This document shows, in pieces, positions 9,497 to 18,934 of a DNA stretch of 64,000 nt. The position numbers were made by a program, and so were the translations under genes. Position 1 is the stretch's first letter. Every line of letters starts with the position of its first letter. Origin of the DNA: Rubrivivax sp. Lineage in GTDB: Bacteria > Pseudomonadota > Gammaproteobacteria > Burkholderiales > Burkholderiaceae_C. The DNA lies in contig JAIXSE010000015.1 of assembly GCA_027484825.1 (NCBI GenBank), positions 1-64,000 on the forward strand. The letters are read 5' to 3'. The notes under the pieces are model-generated. The model was not told where the DNA came from. It did not search any database and was given only the letters and a program-made list of their open reading frames with translations.

Positions 9497-10510
9497 TCAT
9501 TTAGCCGCGCTTGGCACGACCTCGACCGAGGACTCAGGCGCGGGGCTTGTGGCCACTGGCCGACGGGTCGGGCATCCCGCAGCGGCCAGCCACGGGTCCT
9601 CATCCTTGCCGCCAAACACCTCCAGCAGGAAGTCCAGGAACACCCGCGTACGGGCCGGCATGAACTTGCGGCTGGGCATGGCCGCCCAAAGCGTGAAGCT
9701 GTAGAGCCGCCATTGCGGCAGCACCCGCTCCAGCGCGTGCTCCATCAGCGCATCCCCCGCCACGAACGAGGGCAAGCCGGCGATGCCCAGCCCGTGCAGG
9801 GCGCAGGCATATTTGGTATCGGTGGAAGCGGTGGCCATGACCGGCCGGGAAGGCATGGTGAAGTAGCTCTCCGGCGGCGCTCCGTCCTCGCCGCAGCGCT
9901 CGAAGGTCACGCCGCGGGACATCTCATGCACCGGCGGCAGCATCAGCGCATGCTGCTTGAGCTCCGAAGGATGCTGAGGGCGTCCATGCCGATTCAGATA
10001 TTCCGGCGCTGCGCACAGGATGACCTCGGTGCGGGCCAACCGGCGGGCGATGAAATCCCCCTGCAGTTCCGCCCGGGTGCTGATCACCGTCAGGTCGAAG
10101 CTCTCGTCCAGCGCGCTGACCGGCCCCGGCACCGCCAGCTCCAGCGTCACATGCGGATATCGCGCATGAAACCCCGCCATGTGCCGCGCCAGCTGATGCA
10201 CCGCAATGGCCGGCGGCATCAGCACCCGCAGATTGCCGCGCGGCTCGTTCACCGCGGCCGAGGCCAGGGCCTCGGCTTCCTCGATGTCCATGAGGATGCG
10301 CCGGCAGCGCTCCAGATAGGACTCGCCCACATCGGTGAGCGACAGCCGGCGCGTGGTGCGGTTGAGCAGCCGGGCACCCAGATGCTCTTCCAGGTCGGCA
10401 ATCAGCCGTGTGACCACGGCAGGGGCCAGGTCCAGGGCGCGTGCGGCGCCGGCGAGACTGCCTTCGTCGATGACGCGGGTGAACACCCGCATGGCTCTGA
10501 CCTGGTCCAT
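9497..10510 (-). CDS. LysR-family transcriptional regulator
   Basis: DNA-binding regulator of 337 residues. An N-terminal winged helix-turn-helix (MRVFTRVIDEGSLAGAARALDLAPAVVTRLIADLE..., residues 7-65, with NRTTRRLSLTDVGESYLERC) is followed by a type 2 periplasmic-binding-like effector domain (from about 92). The RMLPTRRL-like C-terminus is extended by some 35 Pro/Ala/Ser-rich residues. It belongs to the CrgA/YafC-like group that often has YLERCRRIL after the HTH. The ligand is unknown. It converges on amgK and lies 78 bases downstream of the M20 peptidase gene on the same strand, so the usual divergent target arrangement is absent. Confidence 0.9.
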   Translation of the reverse strand: MDQVRAMRVFTRVIDEGSLAGAARALDLAPAVVTRLIADLEEHLGARLLNRTTRRLSLTDVGESYLERCRRILMDIEEAEALASAAVNEPRGNLRVLMPPAIAVHQLARHMAGFHARYPHVTLELAVPGPVSALDESFDLTVISTRAELQGDFIARRLARTEVILCAAPEYLNRHGRPQHPSELKQHALMLPPVHEMSRGVTFERCGEDGAPPESYFTMPSRPVMATASTDTKYACALHGLGIAGLPSFVAGDALMEHALERVLPQWRLYSFTLWAAMPSRKFMPARTRVFLDFLLEVFGGKDEDPWLAAAGCPTRRPVATSPAPESSVEVVPSAAK

Positions 10511-10588
10511 GCCGCTCCTCTCACCGTTGCGCCGCGCCCTTCCGCCCCCCCTTGCGCCACCCTAGCGCCGCCACGGCGGCCGCGGGGC

Positions 10589-12064
10589 TTACGGATGGGC
10601 CGCGATGACCTGGGCGACGGCGGCGGTCAGGCGCTTGCCGTAAGGCACATGCAGGAACTCGTTGGGGCCGTGGGCGTTGCTCTTGGGACCCAGCACACCG
10701 CAGACCATCATCTGCGCAGCCGGGAAGCTCTTTTGCAGCATGCCCATCAGCGGAATCGTGCCGCCCTGCCCAATGTAGCCCACCGGCGCGTCGAAATGCG
10801 CCTGGCTGGCCGCTTCCAGCGCCTGGCTGAGCCAGGGCGACAGGTCCGGCGTGTTCCAGCCGTTGGCACCAAAGGCCCCGGCGCGGCCGTCCGGCACGAA
10901 GCTGACCTTGGCGTTGTAGGGTGCGTTGTCCTCCAGCAGGGCCTTCAGGCGCAGCGCCGCCTCGTTGCCGTCCACCAGCGGGGGCAGGCGCAGCGACAGC
11001 TTGAACGCCGTGTAGGGGCGCATCACATTGCCGGCATTCTTCAGCTCGGGGAAGCCTTCGGCGCCCACCACCGACAGCGTTGGCCGCCAGGTGCGGTTCA
11101 GCAGCACTTCCACCGGGTCGGAGGTCACCGGCAGCACCGGGCCGCCGTCCGCGCCGCAGGCCCAGGGCATGCGCTTGTAGACCTCGTCCTTGAGGATGGC
11201 GGCGGTGGCGCGGGCCTGGTCCAGGCGCGCCCCGGGGATCTCGCAGTGGAAGCTCTCCGGCAGCAGGCGGCCGGTGGCGGAGTCTTCCAGGCGGTCCAGC
11301 AGGTGGCGCAGGATGCGGAAGGAGGAGGGCACGGCGCCGGACGAGTCGCCGGAGTGGATGCCTTCGGTCAGCACCTCCACCTTCAGCACGCCGGAGACCA
11401 TGCCGCGCAGCGAGGTGGTCATCCAGAGACGGTCATAGTCGCCAGCGCCGGAGTCCAGGCAGACCACCAGCGAGACATTGCCCAGGCGGTCCTTGAGCGC
11501 GTCCACATAGGCGGGCAGGTCGAACGAGCCGGATTCCTCGCAGGTCTCGATCAGGCCCACGCAGCGCGGACGGGGCACGCCCTGGCGGTCCAGCGCCATC
11601 AGCGCCGTCAGCGAGGCGTAGATGGCGTAGCCGTCGTCCGCTCCGCCGCGGCCGTAGAGCTTGCCGTCTTCATACTTGGGCGTCCAGGGGCCCAGGTCAT
11701 TGCGCCAGCCGTTGAATTCCGGCTGCTTGTCCAGGTGGCCGTAGAGCAGCACGGTGTCGGTGCTGCCCGACTTGGTGGCCGGCAGCTCGAAGAAGATGAC
11801 CGGCGTGCGGCCTTCCAGCCGGATGACTTCCAGCTTCAGGCCCGGCACCTTCTTGCTCTCCACCCAGGTGGCGGCGTCCCGCACGACGCGGTCGATGTAG
11901 CCGTTCTGGGCCCAGTCGGCATCGAACATCGGGCTCTTGGCCGGGATGGCGATGTAGTCCTTCAGGGCGGGGATGATTTCTTCGTCCCAGACCTGTTCGG
12001 CAAAGGCGCCCAGGGCGCTCACTTCATCGGCTTGCAGCGGCAACGACGGATCACGTGCGTTCAT
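10589..12064 (-). CDS. M20-family metallopeptidase (carnosinase/CNDP-like dipeptidase)
   Basis: Cytoplasmic two-zinc dipeptidase of 491 residues; no signal peptide. Active-site marks in order: LLYGHLDKQP with zinc ligand His110 and Asp112, GRGGADDGYA (139-147) carrying the bridging Asp, and LIETCEESGS (171-180) with the catalytic Glu and zinc-ligand Glu pair at 176-177. The dimerisation/lid domain spans roughly 215-370. The YGHLDKQPEFNGW and GRGGADDGYAIY signatures are typical of the CNDP2-type branch rather than ArgE/DapE. ATG at 12064 is preceded by AGGAGCCTCTC-type purines. The neighbouring hydrolases suggest peptide or amino-acid-derivative catabolism, but the substrate cannot be read from sequence. 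Confidence 0.9.
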   Translation of the reverse strand: MNARDPSLPLQADEVSALGAFAEQVWDEEIIPALKDYIAIPAKSPMFDADWAQNGYIDRVVRDAATWVESKKVPGLKLEVIRLEGRTPVIFFELPATKSGSTDTVLLYGHLDKQPEFNGWRNDLGPWTPKYEDGKLYGRGGADDGYAIYASLTALMALDRQGVPRPRCVGLIETCEESGSFDLPAYVDALKDRLGNVSLVVCLDSGAGDYDRLWMTTSLRGMVSGVLKVEVLTEGIHSGDSSGAVPSSFRILRHLLDRLEDSATGRLLPESFHCEIPGARLDQARATAAILKDEVYKRMPWACGADGGPVLPVTSDPVEVLLNRTWRPTLSVVGAEGFPELKNAGNVMRPYTAFKLSLRLPPLVDGNEAALRLKALLEDNAPYNAKVSFVPDGRAGAFGANGWNTPDLSPWLSQALEAASQAHFDAPVGYIGQGGTIPLMGMLQKSFPAAQMMVCGVLGPKSNAHGPNEFLHVPYGKRLTAAVAQVIAAHP

Positions 12065-12113
12065 GAGAGGCTCCTGCGCGGCCGGTGCGGCCGCCTTGGT
12101 CAGATTACGGATT

Positions 12114-12971
12114 CTAGAAGCGGGCGGCCAGCCAGGACTTCAGGCGGTCAAAGACCTGGTCCTGCTCGGGCTCGTTGAAGATTTCATGGAACAGCGGCTC
12201 GAACAGCTCGGCCTCGACGCCGGACCCGTCCCCGCTCTTGCGCGCGGCCGCCGCAAAACTGGCGCTGCCGGCCGGGGCGACGCAGCGGTCCGCACCGGCC
12301 CACATCAGCAGCGTGGGCACCGGCCAGCGGGCGGCATGGGCCATCACGGCCGGGCCGGTGTCGGCCAGCATCTTGGCCAGCATGGGCGTGATGCGGTTGT
12401 GCACCAGCGGGTCTTCCTTGTAATCCGCCACCACTTCCGGGTCGCGGGACAGCCAGGCCGGGTTGAGCCCGTTGCCCACCGCCACATGCGGCACCAGCGG
12501 CAGCGTGGTGGCCAGCAGGCCGCGCTGCACCAGGGACATGCCCACATCCAGCGCTGGCGAGCTGAGCACCAGCCCGTCCACCAGCCGCGACCATTCGGTG
12601 GGCACCAGCGCCCCCGCCACAAAACTGGCGGCCACCGCGCCGCCCATGCTGTGGCCCAGCAGCACCAGCGGGCCCTGGTTCATGCGGGCGTCGCTGCGCA
12701 CCGCATCGATGGCGCAGGAGAGGTCGCGCTGCAGGCTGTCGGATTCGGGGATGTCGCCACGCGGGCCGCCGGAGGCGCCATGACCGCGCTGGTCATAGCC
12801 CACCACATGCCAGCCCCAGGCGTTCAGCCGCCGGGCCACGTGGGTATACCGGCCGATGTGCTCGCCAAGGCCGTGAACGATCAGAAGGGTGCCCTGCGGA
12901 CGCTGGGCGGGGTCAGCGCCCCACTCCCGCCAGTGCAGGGGCAGGCCGTCGTGGCCGGTCAGTGTTCTCAT
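12114..12971 (-). CDS. Alpha/beta hydrolase, monoacylglycerol lipase/lysophospholipase-like
   Basis: Serine hydrolase of 285 residues from ATG at 12971. Marks: LLIVHGLGEHIGRY with the oxyanion HG, GYDQRGHGASGGPRG, nucleophile elbow LLGHSMGGAVA (GHSMG), late Asp in the TLLMWAGADRCVAP segment, and catalytic His in FEPLFHEIFNE. This combination is that of the Hydrolase_4 family (monoglyceride lipases). A longer frame to 13151 is rejected because it would overlap the divergent deacylase and adds no family sequence. The divergent gene starts only 25 bases away. Confidence 0.88.
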   Translation of the reverse strand: MRTLTGHDGLPLHWREWGADPAQRPQGTLLIVHGLGEHIGRYTHVARRLNAWGWHVVGYDQRGHGASGGPRGDIPESDSLQRDLSCAIDAVRSDARMNQGPLVLLGHSMGGAVAASFVAGALVPTEWSRLVDGLVLSSPALDVGMSLVQRGLLATTLPLVPHVAVGNGLNPAWLSRDPEVVADYKEDPLVHNRITPMLAKMLADTGPAVMAHAARWPVPTLLMWAGADRCVAPAGSASFAAAARKSGDGSGVEAELFEPLFHEIFNEPEQDQVFDRLKSWLAARF

Positions 12972-12996
12972 GGGTGGAAGTGTAGGATCCCTGACC

Positions 12997-14052
12997 ATGG
13001 GTCCGTCACCTTCCAAGCACTTCATGACTGCTGTTTCGCCCAGTGATTGTCCCGATGGGCAGGCAGCGGCTCTGCCGTCCGAGGGGGCCGTCGAGGCGCC
13101 GGAGATCCAGCTGTGCCCGCCCGACCTGCGCCCCTGGCGGGACGGCGGCACCGGCGTGGACCATGTTCACCTGCGCGACTCCGGCCGGCCCGGCCCGACG
13201 GTGATGCTGGTGGCCCTGACCCACGGCAATGAGCTGTGCGGCGCGCTGGCGCTGGACTGGCTGCTGCGTCAGGACGTGCGGCCACTGCGCGGGCGCCTGG
13301 TGCTGGCCTTTGCCAATGTGCAGGCGTTTGAGCGTTTCGATCCGGACCAGCCCTTTGCCTCCCGCTATGTGGACGAGGACCTGAACCGGGTCTGGGACGA
13401 CGCCGTGCTGCGCGGCCCGCGAATGTCGGCCGAGCTGCATCGGGCCCGGGCGCTTCGCCCCTTCGTGGACGGCGCCGACCTGTTGCTGGACCTGCATTCG
13501 ATGCAGGAGCCCGGCGCGCCGGCCCTGAGCATCTGCGGCATGACTGACAAAAGCGTCCCGCTGGCGCGCGCCCTGGGGCAGCCGTCCACCCTGCTGGTGG
13601 ACACCGGTCATGCGGCCGGCCTGCGGCTGATCGACCGCGGTGGTTTTGCCGACCCCGCCAGCCCCCGGCAGGCGGTGCTGGTGGAATGCGGGGCGCACTG
13701 GGAGGCGGCCTCGGCCGACATGGCGCTGGATGTGAGCCTGCGCTTCCTGCGTCACACCGGGCTGGTGGACCCCGACTGGGCTCACGCCCACCTGCGCTGC
13801 CCGGCGCCGGACCGGCAGCGCCTGGTACGGGTGGGCCAGGGCGTCACGGCACGCAGCAACGGCTTTCGCTTCACCCAGCCGGTGCATCACCTGATGGAGA
13901 TTCCGAAGGCGGGCACGTTGCTGGCGGAGGATGAGGACCAGCGCTGGACCACGCCGCATGACCACTGCGTGCTGATCATGCCGATGGTCCGCCCCGGTCG
14001 GGCCGGACAGACGATGGTGCGGCTGGGGCGTTACGAAGACGCGCAGGCCTAA
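12997..14052 (+). CDS. Succinylglutamate desuccinylase/aspartoacylase-family zinc deacylase
   Basis: M14-type zinc hydrolase of 351 residues that would release an acyl group from an N-acyl amino acid or a related amide. Zinc-site marks: VALTHGNELCG (72-82) with the HGNE ligand pair at 76-79, VDEDLNRVW (125-133) and LLDLHSMQ (163-170) with the third ligand His167; further on, LVECGAHWE. ATG at 12997 has AGGA nine bases upstream; ATG at 13024 is the alternative. It is not in an astCADBE operon, so the classical AstE role is unlikely. The divergent lipase-like hydrolase and M20 peptidase hint at a small catabolic cluster. Confidence 0.85.
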   Translation: MGPSPSKHFMTAVSPSDCPDGQAAALPSEGAVEAPEIQLCPPDLRPWRDGGTGVDHVHLRDSGRPGPTVMLVALTHGNELCGALALDWLLRQDVRPLRGRLVLAFANVQAFERFDPDQPFASRYVDEDLNRVWDDAVLRGPRMSAELHRARALRPFVDGADLLLDLHSMQEPGAPALSICGMTDKSVPLARALGQPSTLLVDTGHAAGLRLIDRGGFADPASPRQAVLVECGAHWEAASADMALDVSLRFLRHTGLVDPDWAHAHLRCPAPDRQRLVRVGQGVTARSNGFRFTQPVHHLMEIPKAGTLLAEDEDQRWTTPHDHCVLIMPMVRPGRAGQTMVRLGRYEDAQA

Positions 14053-14086
14053 GCGCCCTCGCCCGCACCCGCGCCCGCTCCCACCC

Positions 14087-14667
14087 TCACTGCCGGTCGA
14101 ACTTGAACACCGCCATGCTGGCACGCAGGTTGGGCAGCGTGCGCACCGCCCGTCCCGCCTGCACCCCGAAGCTGTCCAGCACCCGCAGACCGCACTTGCG
14201 GGCCAGCACCTCGAAGTCGGCATAGGTGCCCACGCGGATGTTGGGCGTGTCGTACCACTGGTAGGGCAGCACCCGGGTCACCGGCATACGGCCGGTGAGC
14301 ACCTGCAGGCGGTTGGGCCAGTGGGCGAAGTTGGGGAAGCTGACGATGCCGATGCGGCCCACCCGCGCGGTCTCGCGCAGCATGGCTTCGGTGTTGCGCA
14401 GGTTCTGCAGCGTCTCCAGTTGCAGCACCACATCGAAGCTCTGGTCCTCGAAGATGGCCAGGCCCTCTTCCAGGTTGAGCTGGATGACGTTGACACCGCG
14501 CTGGGCGCAGGCCAGCACATTGCTGTCGTTGAGCTCCACCCCGTAGCCGGTGCAGCCCTTGGTGGCCTGCAGGTGGGCCAGCAGCTCCCCGGTGCCGCAG
14601 CCCAGGTCCAGCACGCGGGACCCGGCGGGCACCAGGTCCGCAATCATCTGCATGACGGCGCGGTCGC

Positions 14668-14671
<4 letters not shown>
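14087..14671 (-). CDS. metW: Methionine biosynthesis protein MetW
   Basis: Class I SAM-dependent methyltransferase-fold protein of 194 residues that partners MetX and is needed for full homoserine acylation in several proteobacteria. Motif [17 protein letters not shown] (19-34) is intact, followed by [22 protein letters not shown] and the MetW-specific [13 protein letters not shown] and [19 protein letters not shown] blocks. The start codon overlaps the metX stop by four bases (ATGA), so the two are translationally coupled and share the SAM-responsive leader upstream of metX. Confidence 0.97.
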
Positions 14672-15810
<1,139 letters not shown>

Positions 15811-15827
15811 AAATCACCTCATCCAAC

Positions 15828-15865
15828 AAAAAACCCGGCGCCGCTGCTTGAAGCGGAACACCGGG
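15828..15865 (-). terminator. Intrinsic terminator in the metX leader
   Basis: Read on the minus strand: a 12-pair stem (CCCGGTG + CCGCT against AGCGG + CGCCGGG) with a two-base bulge and TCAAGC loop, followed by six T (15833-15828). It lies between the SAM-binding element and the metX start codon (18 bases after the T-run), as expected for premature transcription termination. Confidence 0.8.
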
Positions 15866-15891
15866 CTGAGGGCGCTGGGAGCGCTTGTCGG

Positions 15892-15946
15892 TTGTCCCCC
15901 TTTAGCTGAACTTTTTAGGCGCCCGCAAGCCGGACAAATCGGCGCC
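15892..15946 (-). promoter_or_regulatory. SAM-II (SAM-alpha) riboswitch upstream of metXW
   Basis: Minus-strand sequence matches the compact SAM-II pseudoknot element by element. P1 is GGCGCC (15946-15941) pairing with GGCGCC (15923-15918). The 17-base loop GATTTGTCCGGCTTGCG matches GAUUUAACCGUAUUGCA of the crystallised SAM-II at 12 of 17 positions. An A-rich linker (TAAAAAGTTC) follows, then the invariant AGCTAAA and a GGGGG tail able to pair with the loop CC. Gene context (metXW) fits SAM feedback. The downstream terminator suggests OFF control at high SAM. The family is best known from alphaproteobacteria. Confidence 0.85.
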
Positions 15947-15953
15947 GTGAAAA

Positions 15954-15959
15954 AGTATA
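15954..15959 (-). promoter_or_regulatory. -10 box of the metXW promoter
   Basis: TATACT on the minus strand, seven to eight bases before the first base of the riboswitch P1 stem, so the transcript would start almost exactly at the aptamer. No clear -35 is seen. Confidence 0.55.
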
Positions 15960-15989
15960 CCCGGGCGATCCGACCCTGCGGGAGGGGTG

Positions 15990-16751
15990 TCAGCGGTGGG
16001 TGGCCGAATAGTGCATCACCTGACCCACGGAATGCGCACCGGGCGCATAGGCGGACATGGCCGCCCCCACGGCCATCAGGAACACGGCGGTGCCGATGAA
16101 GGGCCAGACGGTGCGGCGGAAGGCGCTGGCGATCCAGTGGCGGCGGTCCTGCTTGCGCAGGCGACGCAGCAGTACATACGACAGCGCGCCGTCCAGCAGC
16201 ACTTCAGAAAACAGCACCGGCGCGATGTACACCACATACAGCGACGCCACCGCAATGCCGACGGCCAGGGCGATGACCACCAGCGGAATGGTGAACTCGT
16301 CGGCATCGGTCACCGCGTCGGCGGCATCCTTGACGACATCCAGCGAGGAACTGCCAGGCGTGTCCGAGGCTGCAGACGCGGCGTCGAAACTGCCCGAGGC
16401 CCCGCCCCCGCCGAAGTCCCCGCCGCCACCGCTGAGGTCGGCGAAGCCGGAGGTGCGACCGGGCAGCAGGTCGGTGAGGTCGGGGGCGTCCAGATAGTCC
16501 TGGGCATTGCTCCTCAGCCACAGCCAGATGAGAAACAGGAAGAAGACATACGCACAGGCCAGGGCCAGCGGATAACGCAGGGCCATCGCGTCCACACCCA
16601 GGTGCAGCAGGGTGAAGGACGACAGCAGGCCGAAACCGCCGGTGAGCGAGACCAGCAGGATCATCTGCAGGCGGGGGAAGGAATCCCGGACGAGGCGCTC
16701 TTTCAGAAGCTCGACGGCACGGGCACGGCGGGAGGCTGGAGTGGGTCGCAA
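15990..16751 (-). CDS. Four-helix membrane protein of unknown function
   Basis: Inner-membrane protein of about 253 residues. Segments in order: a basic N-terminus (RRARAVELLKERLVRDSFPR); helix 1 (LLVSLTGGFGLLSSFTLLHLG); helix 2 (LALACAYVFFLFLIWLWL); an extramembrane loop with Gly/Ser-rich low complexity (SGGGGDFGGGGASGSFDAAS); helix 3 (PLVVIALAVGIAVASLYVVY); a basic stretch (RRLRKQDRRHW); and helix 4 (FIGTAVFLMAVGAAMSAYA). No ATG fits the N-terminus: the first in-frame ATG upstream adds about 75 implausible residues, so a TTG at 16751 is proposed with low certainty. The protein type is widespread in related genomes as far as I recall, but I know no function. It ends 180 bases upstream of metX on the same strand. 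Confidence 0.7.
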   Translation of the reverse strand: MRPTPASRRARAVELLKERLVRDSFPRLQMILLVSLTGGFGLLSSFTLLHLGVDAMALRYPLALACAYVFFLFLIWLWLRSNAQDYLDAPDLTDLLPGRTSGFADLSGGGGDFGGGGASGSFDAASAASDTPGSSSLDVVKDAADAVTDADEFTIPLVVIALAVGIAVASLYVVYIAPVLFSEVLLDGALSYVLLRRLRKQDRRHWIASAFRRTVWPFIGTAVFLMAVGAAMSAYAPGAHSVGQVMHYSATHR

Positions 16752-16994
16752 GATGATGAGCGATTGGAAGGGGGAACACAGATGGAAGGTGGACGGGACT
16801 CTACGCCAAGCCGTGGCGAACGGGGGCGTTCGGCCTTGTGGCGGTGACAAGGGTGCATCCCTCGGCAGGTGACTTTGGTGATGGGACGTCCTCCCCGTCT
16901 TTCTGACACCATGGCAGACACTGCCCGGCCTCCTGATGAAGAGCGTGGAAGCCAACGAAGGCTTGATGGCCGGCATAGAAGTGAAGAGGCTTCC

Positions 16995-17657
16995 GTGAAG
17001 AAGTGGTGTCTACTTGCCCTGTTCCCCATCGCGCTCGCCGCCCAGGCCGCACAGCACGCCGAGTTGGGATGCCAGCGCCTGCGCATTGACCTCGACCCAG
17101 CGCTGACCGAGGACGTGGTGGAGCGTGAGTGGCAAAGCGGCGAGCCTCGGCAGGAGCGCCCCGCCTCGTTGCAGTTGGTGGGGTGCGACGGCCAGGTCCT
17201 GTCCCAAATGCCGCTGGCAGCGCCGCTGGCCCAGCTGGACCCTCATCCGCTGCGGGGCGCGCCCCATCCAACCTTCCTGGTGTCGGCCGATCTCACCCAG
17301 GAGGCGGGCAGCTACAACGGGCCCCTGACCACCGCGGTGGAGGTGGTGTCGAACCGCCTGCGAGTGGCCATGGCCCAGCCTGCCAGCGCCAAGGGGCGGC
17401 CGGACCCCATCCAGCTGACCCAAACCCTGAAATCTTCCTGGAGGCGCGTGGATGAAGGCCCAGGGGAAGGCTTGCTGGCCGTGCGCAGCCAGCCATCCGG
17501 GGGACGATTCACAACGACGTTCTCCCGCTATAGCGTCCGCCCCGGCGGCTGGAGCGTGACGTCACGGACCCAGGCAGGCCTGTGGGAGTCGGACACGGAC
17601 TTCCCGGCGGACTCCGCCTTTCCAGCGTCCCCCAGATCCAGCGCCGCACACCGGTGA
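16995..17657 (+). CDS. Secreted protein of unknown function
   Basis: 220 residues from a GTG start supported by AAGAGG six bases upstream and by an immediate signal peptide (VKKWCLLALFPIALAAQAAQ). The mature part has two Cys (LGCQRLRI, QLVGCDGQV), which could pair in the periplasm. It carries a repeated beta-type pattern and a conserved-looking C-terminal block (FTTTFSRYSVRPGGWSVTSR followed by GLWESDTDFP) reminiscent of small periplasmic hypothetical proteins. No enzyme motif is visible. It is followed by a 36-bp minisatellite and then the patatin gene, so co-transcription is possible but not evident. Confidence 0.75.
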   Translation: MKKWCLLALFPIALAAQAAQHAELGCQRLRIDLDPALTEDVVEREWQSGEPRQERPASLQLVGCDGQVLSQMPLAAPLAQLDPHPLRGAPHPTFLVSADLTQEAGSYNGPLTTAVEVVSNRLRVAMAQPASAKGRPDPIQLTQTLKSSWRRVDEGPGEGLLAVRSQPSGGRFTTTFSRYSVRPGGWSVTSRTQAGLWESDTDFPADSAFPASPRSSAAHR

Positions 17658-17693
17658 GCACCGGCACCTGCACCGGCACTTGCACCGGCACCT
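17658..17693. repeat. Three 12-bp tandem units before the patatin gene
   Basis: GCACCGGCACCT, GCACCGGCACTT, GCACCGGCACCT in direct tandem, starting at the base after the TGA stop of the secreted-protein gene. The period is 12 bp, as in the arrays at 26885 and 37886. Confidence 0.75.
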
Positions 17694-17798
17694 GCGTGGC
17701 ATGACAGCGCGGCAGGCCCCGACATCATCAAGGTGATCGATGGCCACCAGGACTTCGCCGGCGTACGCTTGAACGCTTCTCTGCACAGGAGACCTGTC

Positions 17799-18926
17799 AT
17801 GCCACTGGACCTTTCCGCGCGCGAAAAAGGCATCGGACTGGCACTCTCCGGCGGCGGCTTTCGCGCCGTGCTGTTCCATGTGGGGGTGCTGTGGCGGCTC
17901 AATGAGCTCGGCATTCTGGGGCGCGTGGATCGCGTCTCCAGCATCTCCGGCGGCTCCATCGCCCTGGGCGTGCTGGCCACTCGCTGGGCCCAACTGGGCT
18001 TTGACGCCGAGGGCCGCACCGGGCAGTTCGATGTCCAGGTGGTGGCCCCGCTGCGGGACTTCTGCGGACGCAACATCGACGTGAGCTCCGTCCTCAGCGG
18101 TGCGCTCAATCCGTTCCGCTCCGCGGGCGAGGTGGTGGCCGAGGAATATCGGCGTCATCTCGGACTGGGCGTTTCGCTGCAGACCCTGCCGGACACCCCG
18201 CGCTTTGTTTTCAACGCCACCAACTACGCCACCGGCGTGAGCTTTCGTTTCTCCAAACCCTTTGCCGGCGACTACCGGATCGGCCTGATTCCCAACCCGG
18301 GCTTTGATGTGGCCACGGCCGTGATCTGCTCCAGCGCCTTCCCGCCGGTGCTCGGGCCGATTGAGCTGGAAGTGAAGCCGGAGGATTTCACCCGCGTGGA
18401 AGGCGCCGACCTGTACGACCAGGTGGACTTCCGACGCCGCCTTCCGCTGGGCGACGGCGGGGTCTACGACAACCTTGGGCTGGAGACGGTGTGGGGCCGG
18501 TACGAGAACATCCTGGTCAGCGATGCCGGCAAGCCCTTCGACATCGATGCCGGCATCGGCACCATGGCGCCCCGCCAATTGCTGCGCACCATGGACATCG
18601 GCCTGAACCAGGCGCTGGCGCTGCGCAAGCGGATGCTGATGGCCGCCTATGAGCGCGGCGATGCCCGCGGCGCCTTCTGGGCCATCAACACCCAGCCGGA
18701 CGACTATCCCGCTCTCGAGGTGCCCGGCCTGCCGGTGACGCTGGCCCGCATCCAGGACCTGGCGGCCATCCGCACCCGGCTCGACCGGTTCAAGGAGCAG
18801 GAGCAGTGCGAGCTGATCAACTGGGGTTATGCCATCAGTGACATCGCCATCCGCTCGCGCGCGCCGCACCTGGCTTTCCGGCCCCAGTTGCCGGCCTGGC
18901 CGTATCCGCGTTACCCGCTGGGGTGA
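17799..18926 (+). CDS. Patatin-like phospholipase
   Basis: Predicted lipid acyl hydrolase using a Ser-Asp dyad; 375 residues from ATG at 17799, which has AGGAG at 17787-17791. Oxyanion loop SGGGFRA (17-23), nucleophile in VSSISGGSIALG with Ser50 (the usual GxSxG begins with Ser instead of Gly), and catalytic Asp in LGDGGVYDNLG at Asp219 (DGG). FCGRNIDVSSVL and FVFNATNYATG match the RssA/ExoU-like bacterial patatins. No signal peptide, so it would act in the cytosol on membrane lipids. The MBL gene starts within nine bases of its stop, so the two are an operon. Patatins are frequent effectors in antiphage systems; here that role is only a hypothesis. Confidence 0.9.
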   Translation: MPLDLSAREKGIGLALSGGGFRAVLFHVGVLWRLNELGILGRVDRVSSISGGSIALGVLATRWAQLGFDAEGRTGQFDVQVVAPLRDFCGRNIDVSSVLSGALNPFRSAGEVVAEEYRRHLGLGVSLQTLPDTPRFVFNATNYATGVSFRFSKPFAGDYRIGLIPNPGFDVATAVICSSAFPPVLGPIELEVKPEDFTRVEGADLYDQVDFRRRLPLGDGGVYDNLGLETVWGRYENILVSDAGKPFDIDAGIGTMAPRQLLRTMDIGLNQALALRKRMLMAAYERGDARGAFWAINTQPDDYPALEVPGLPVTLARIQDLAAIRTRLDRFKEQEQCELINWGYAISDIAIRSRAPHLAFRPQLPAWPYPRYPLG

Positions 18927-18934
18927 CGGGTGCC

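Noticed and set aside
12889-12996. Upstream extension of the AstE/AspA-like deacylase
   Set aside because: Overlaps the divergent hydrolase and adds no family sequence; ATG at 12997 with AGGA is better.
16752-16976. N-terminal extension of the four-helix membrane protein to an upstream ATG
   Set aside because: The added 75 residues are Pro/Arg/His-rich and run back almost to the secreted-protein start; unlikely to be translated, though the true start remains uncertain.
17641-17700. Short direct repeats considered as a CRISPR fragment
   Set aside because: Units are contiguous 12-mers without spacers; no cas genes anywhere in the window.
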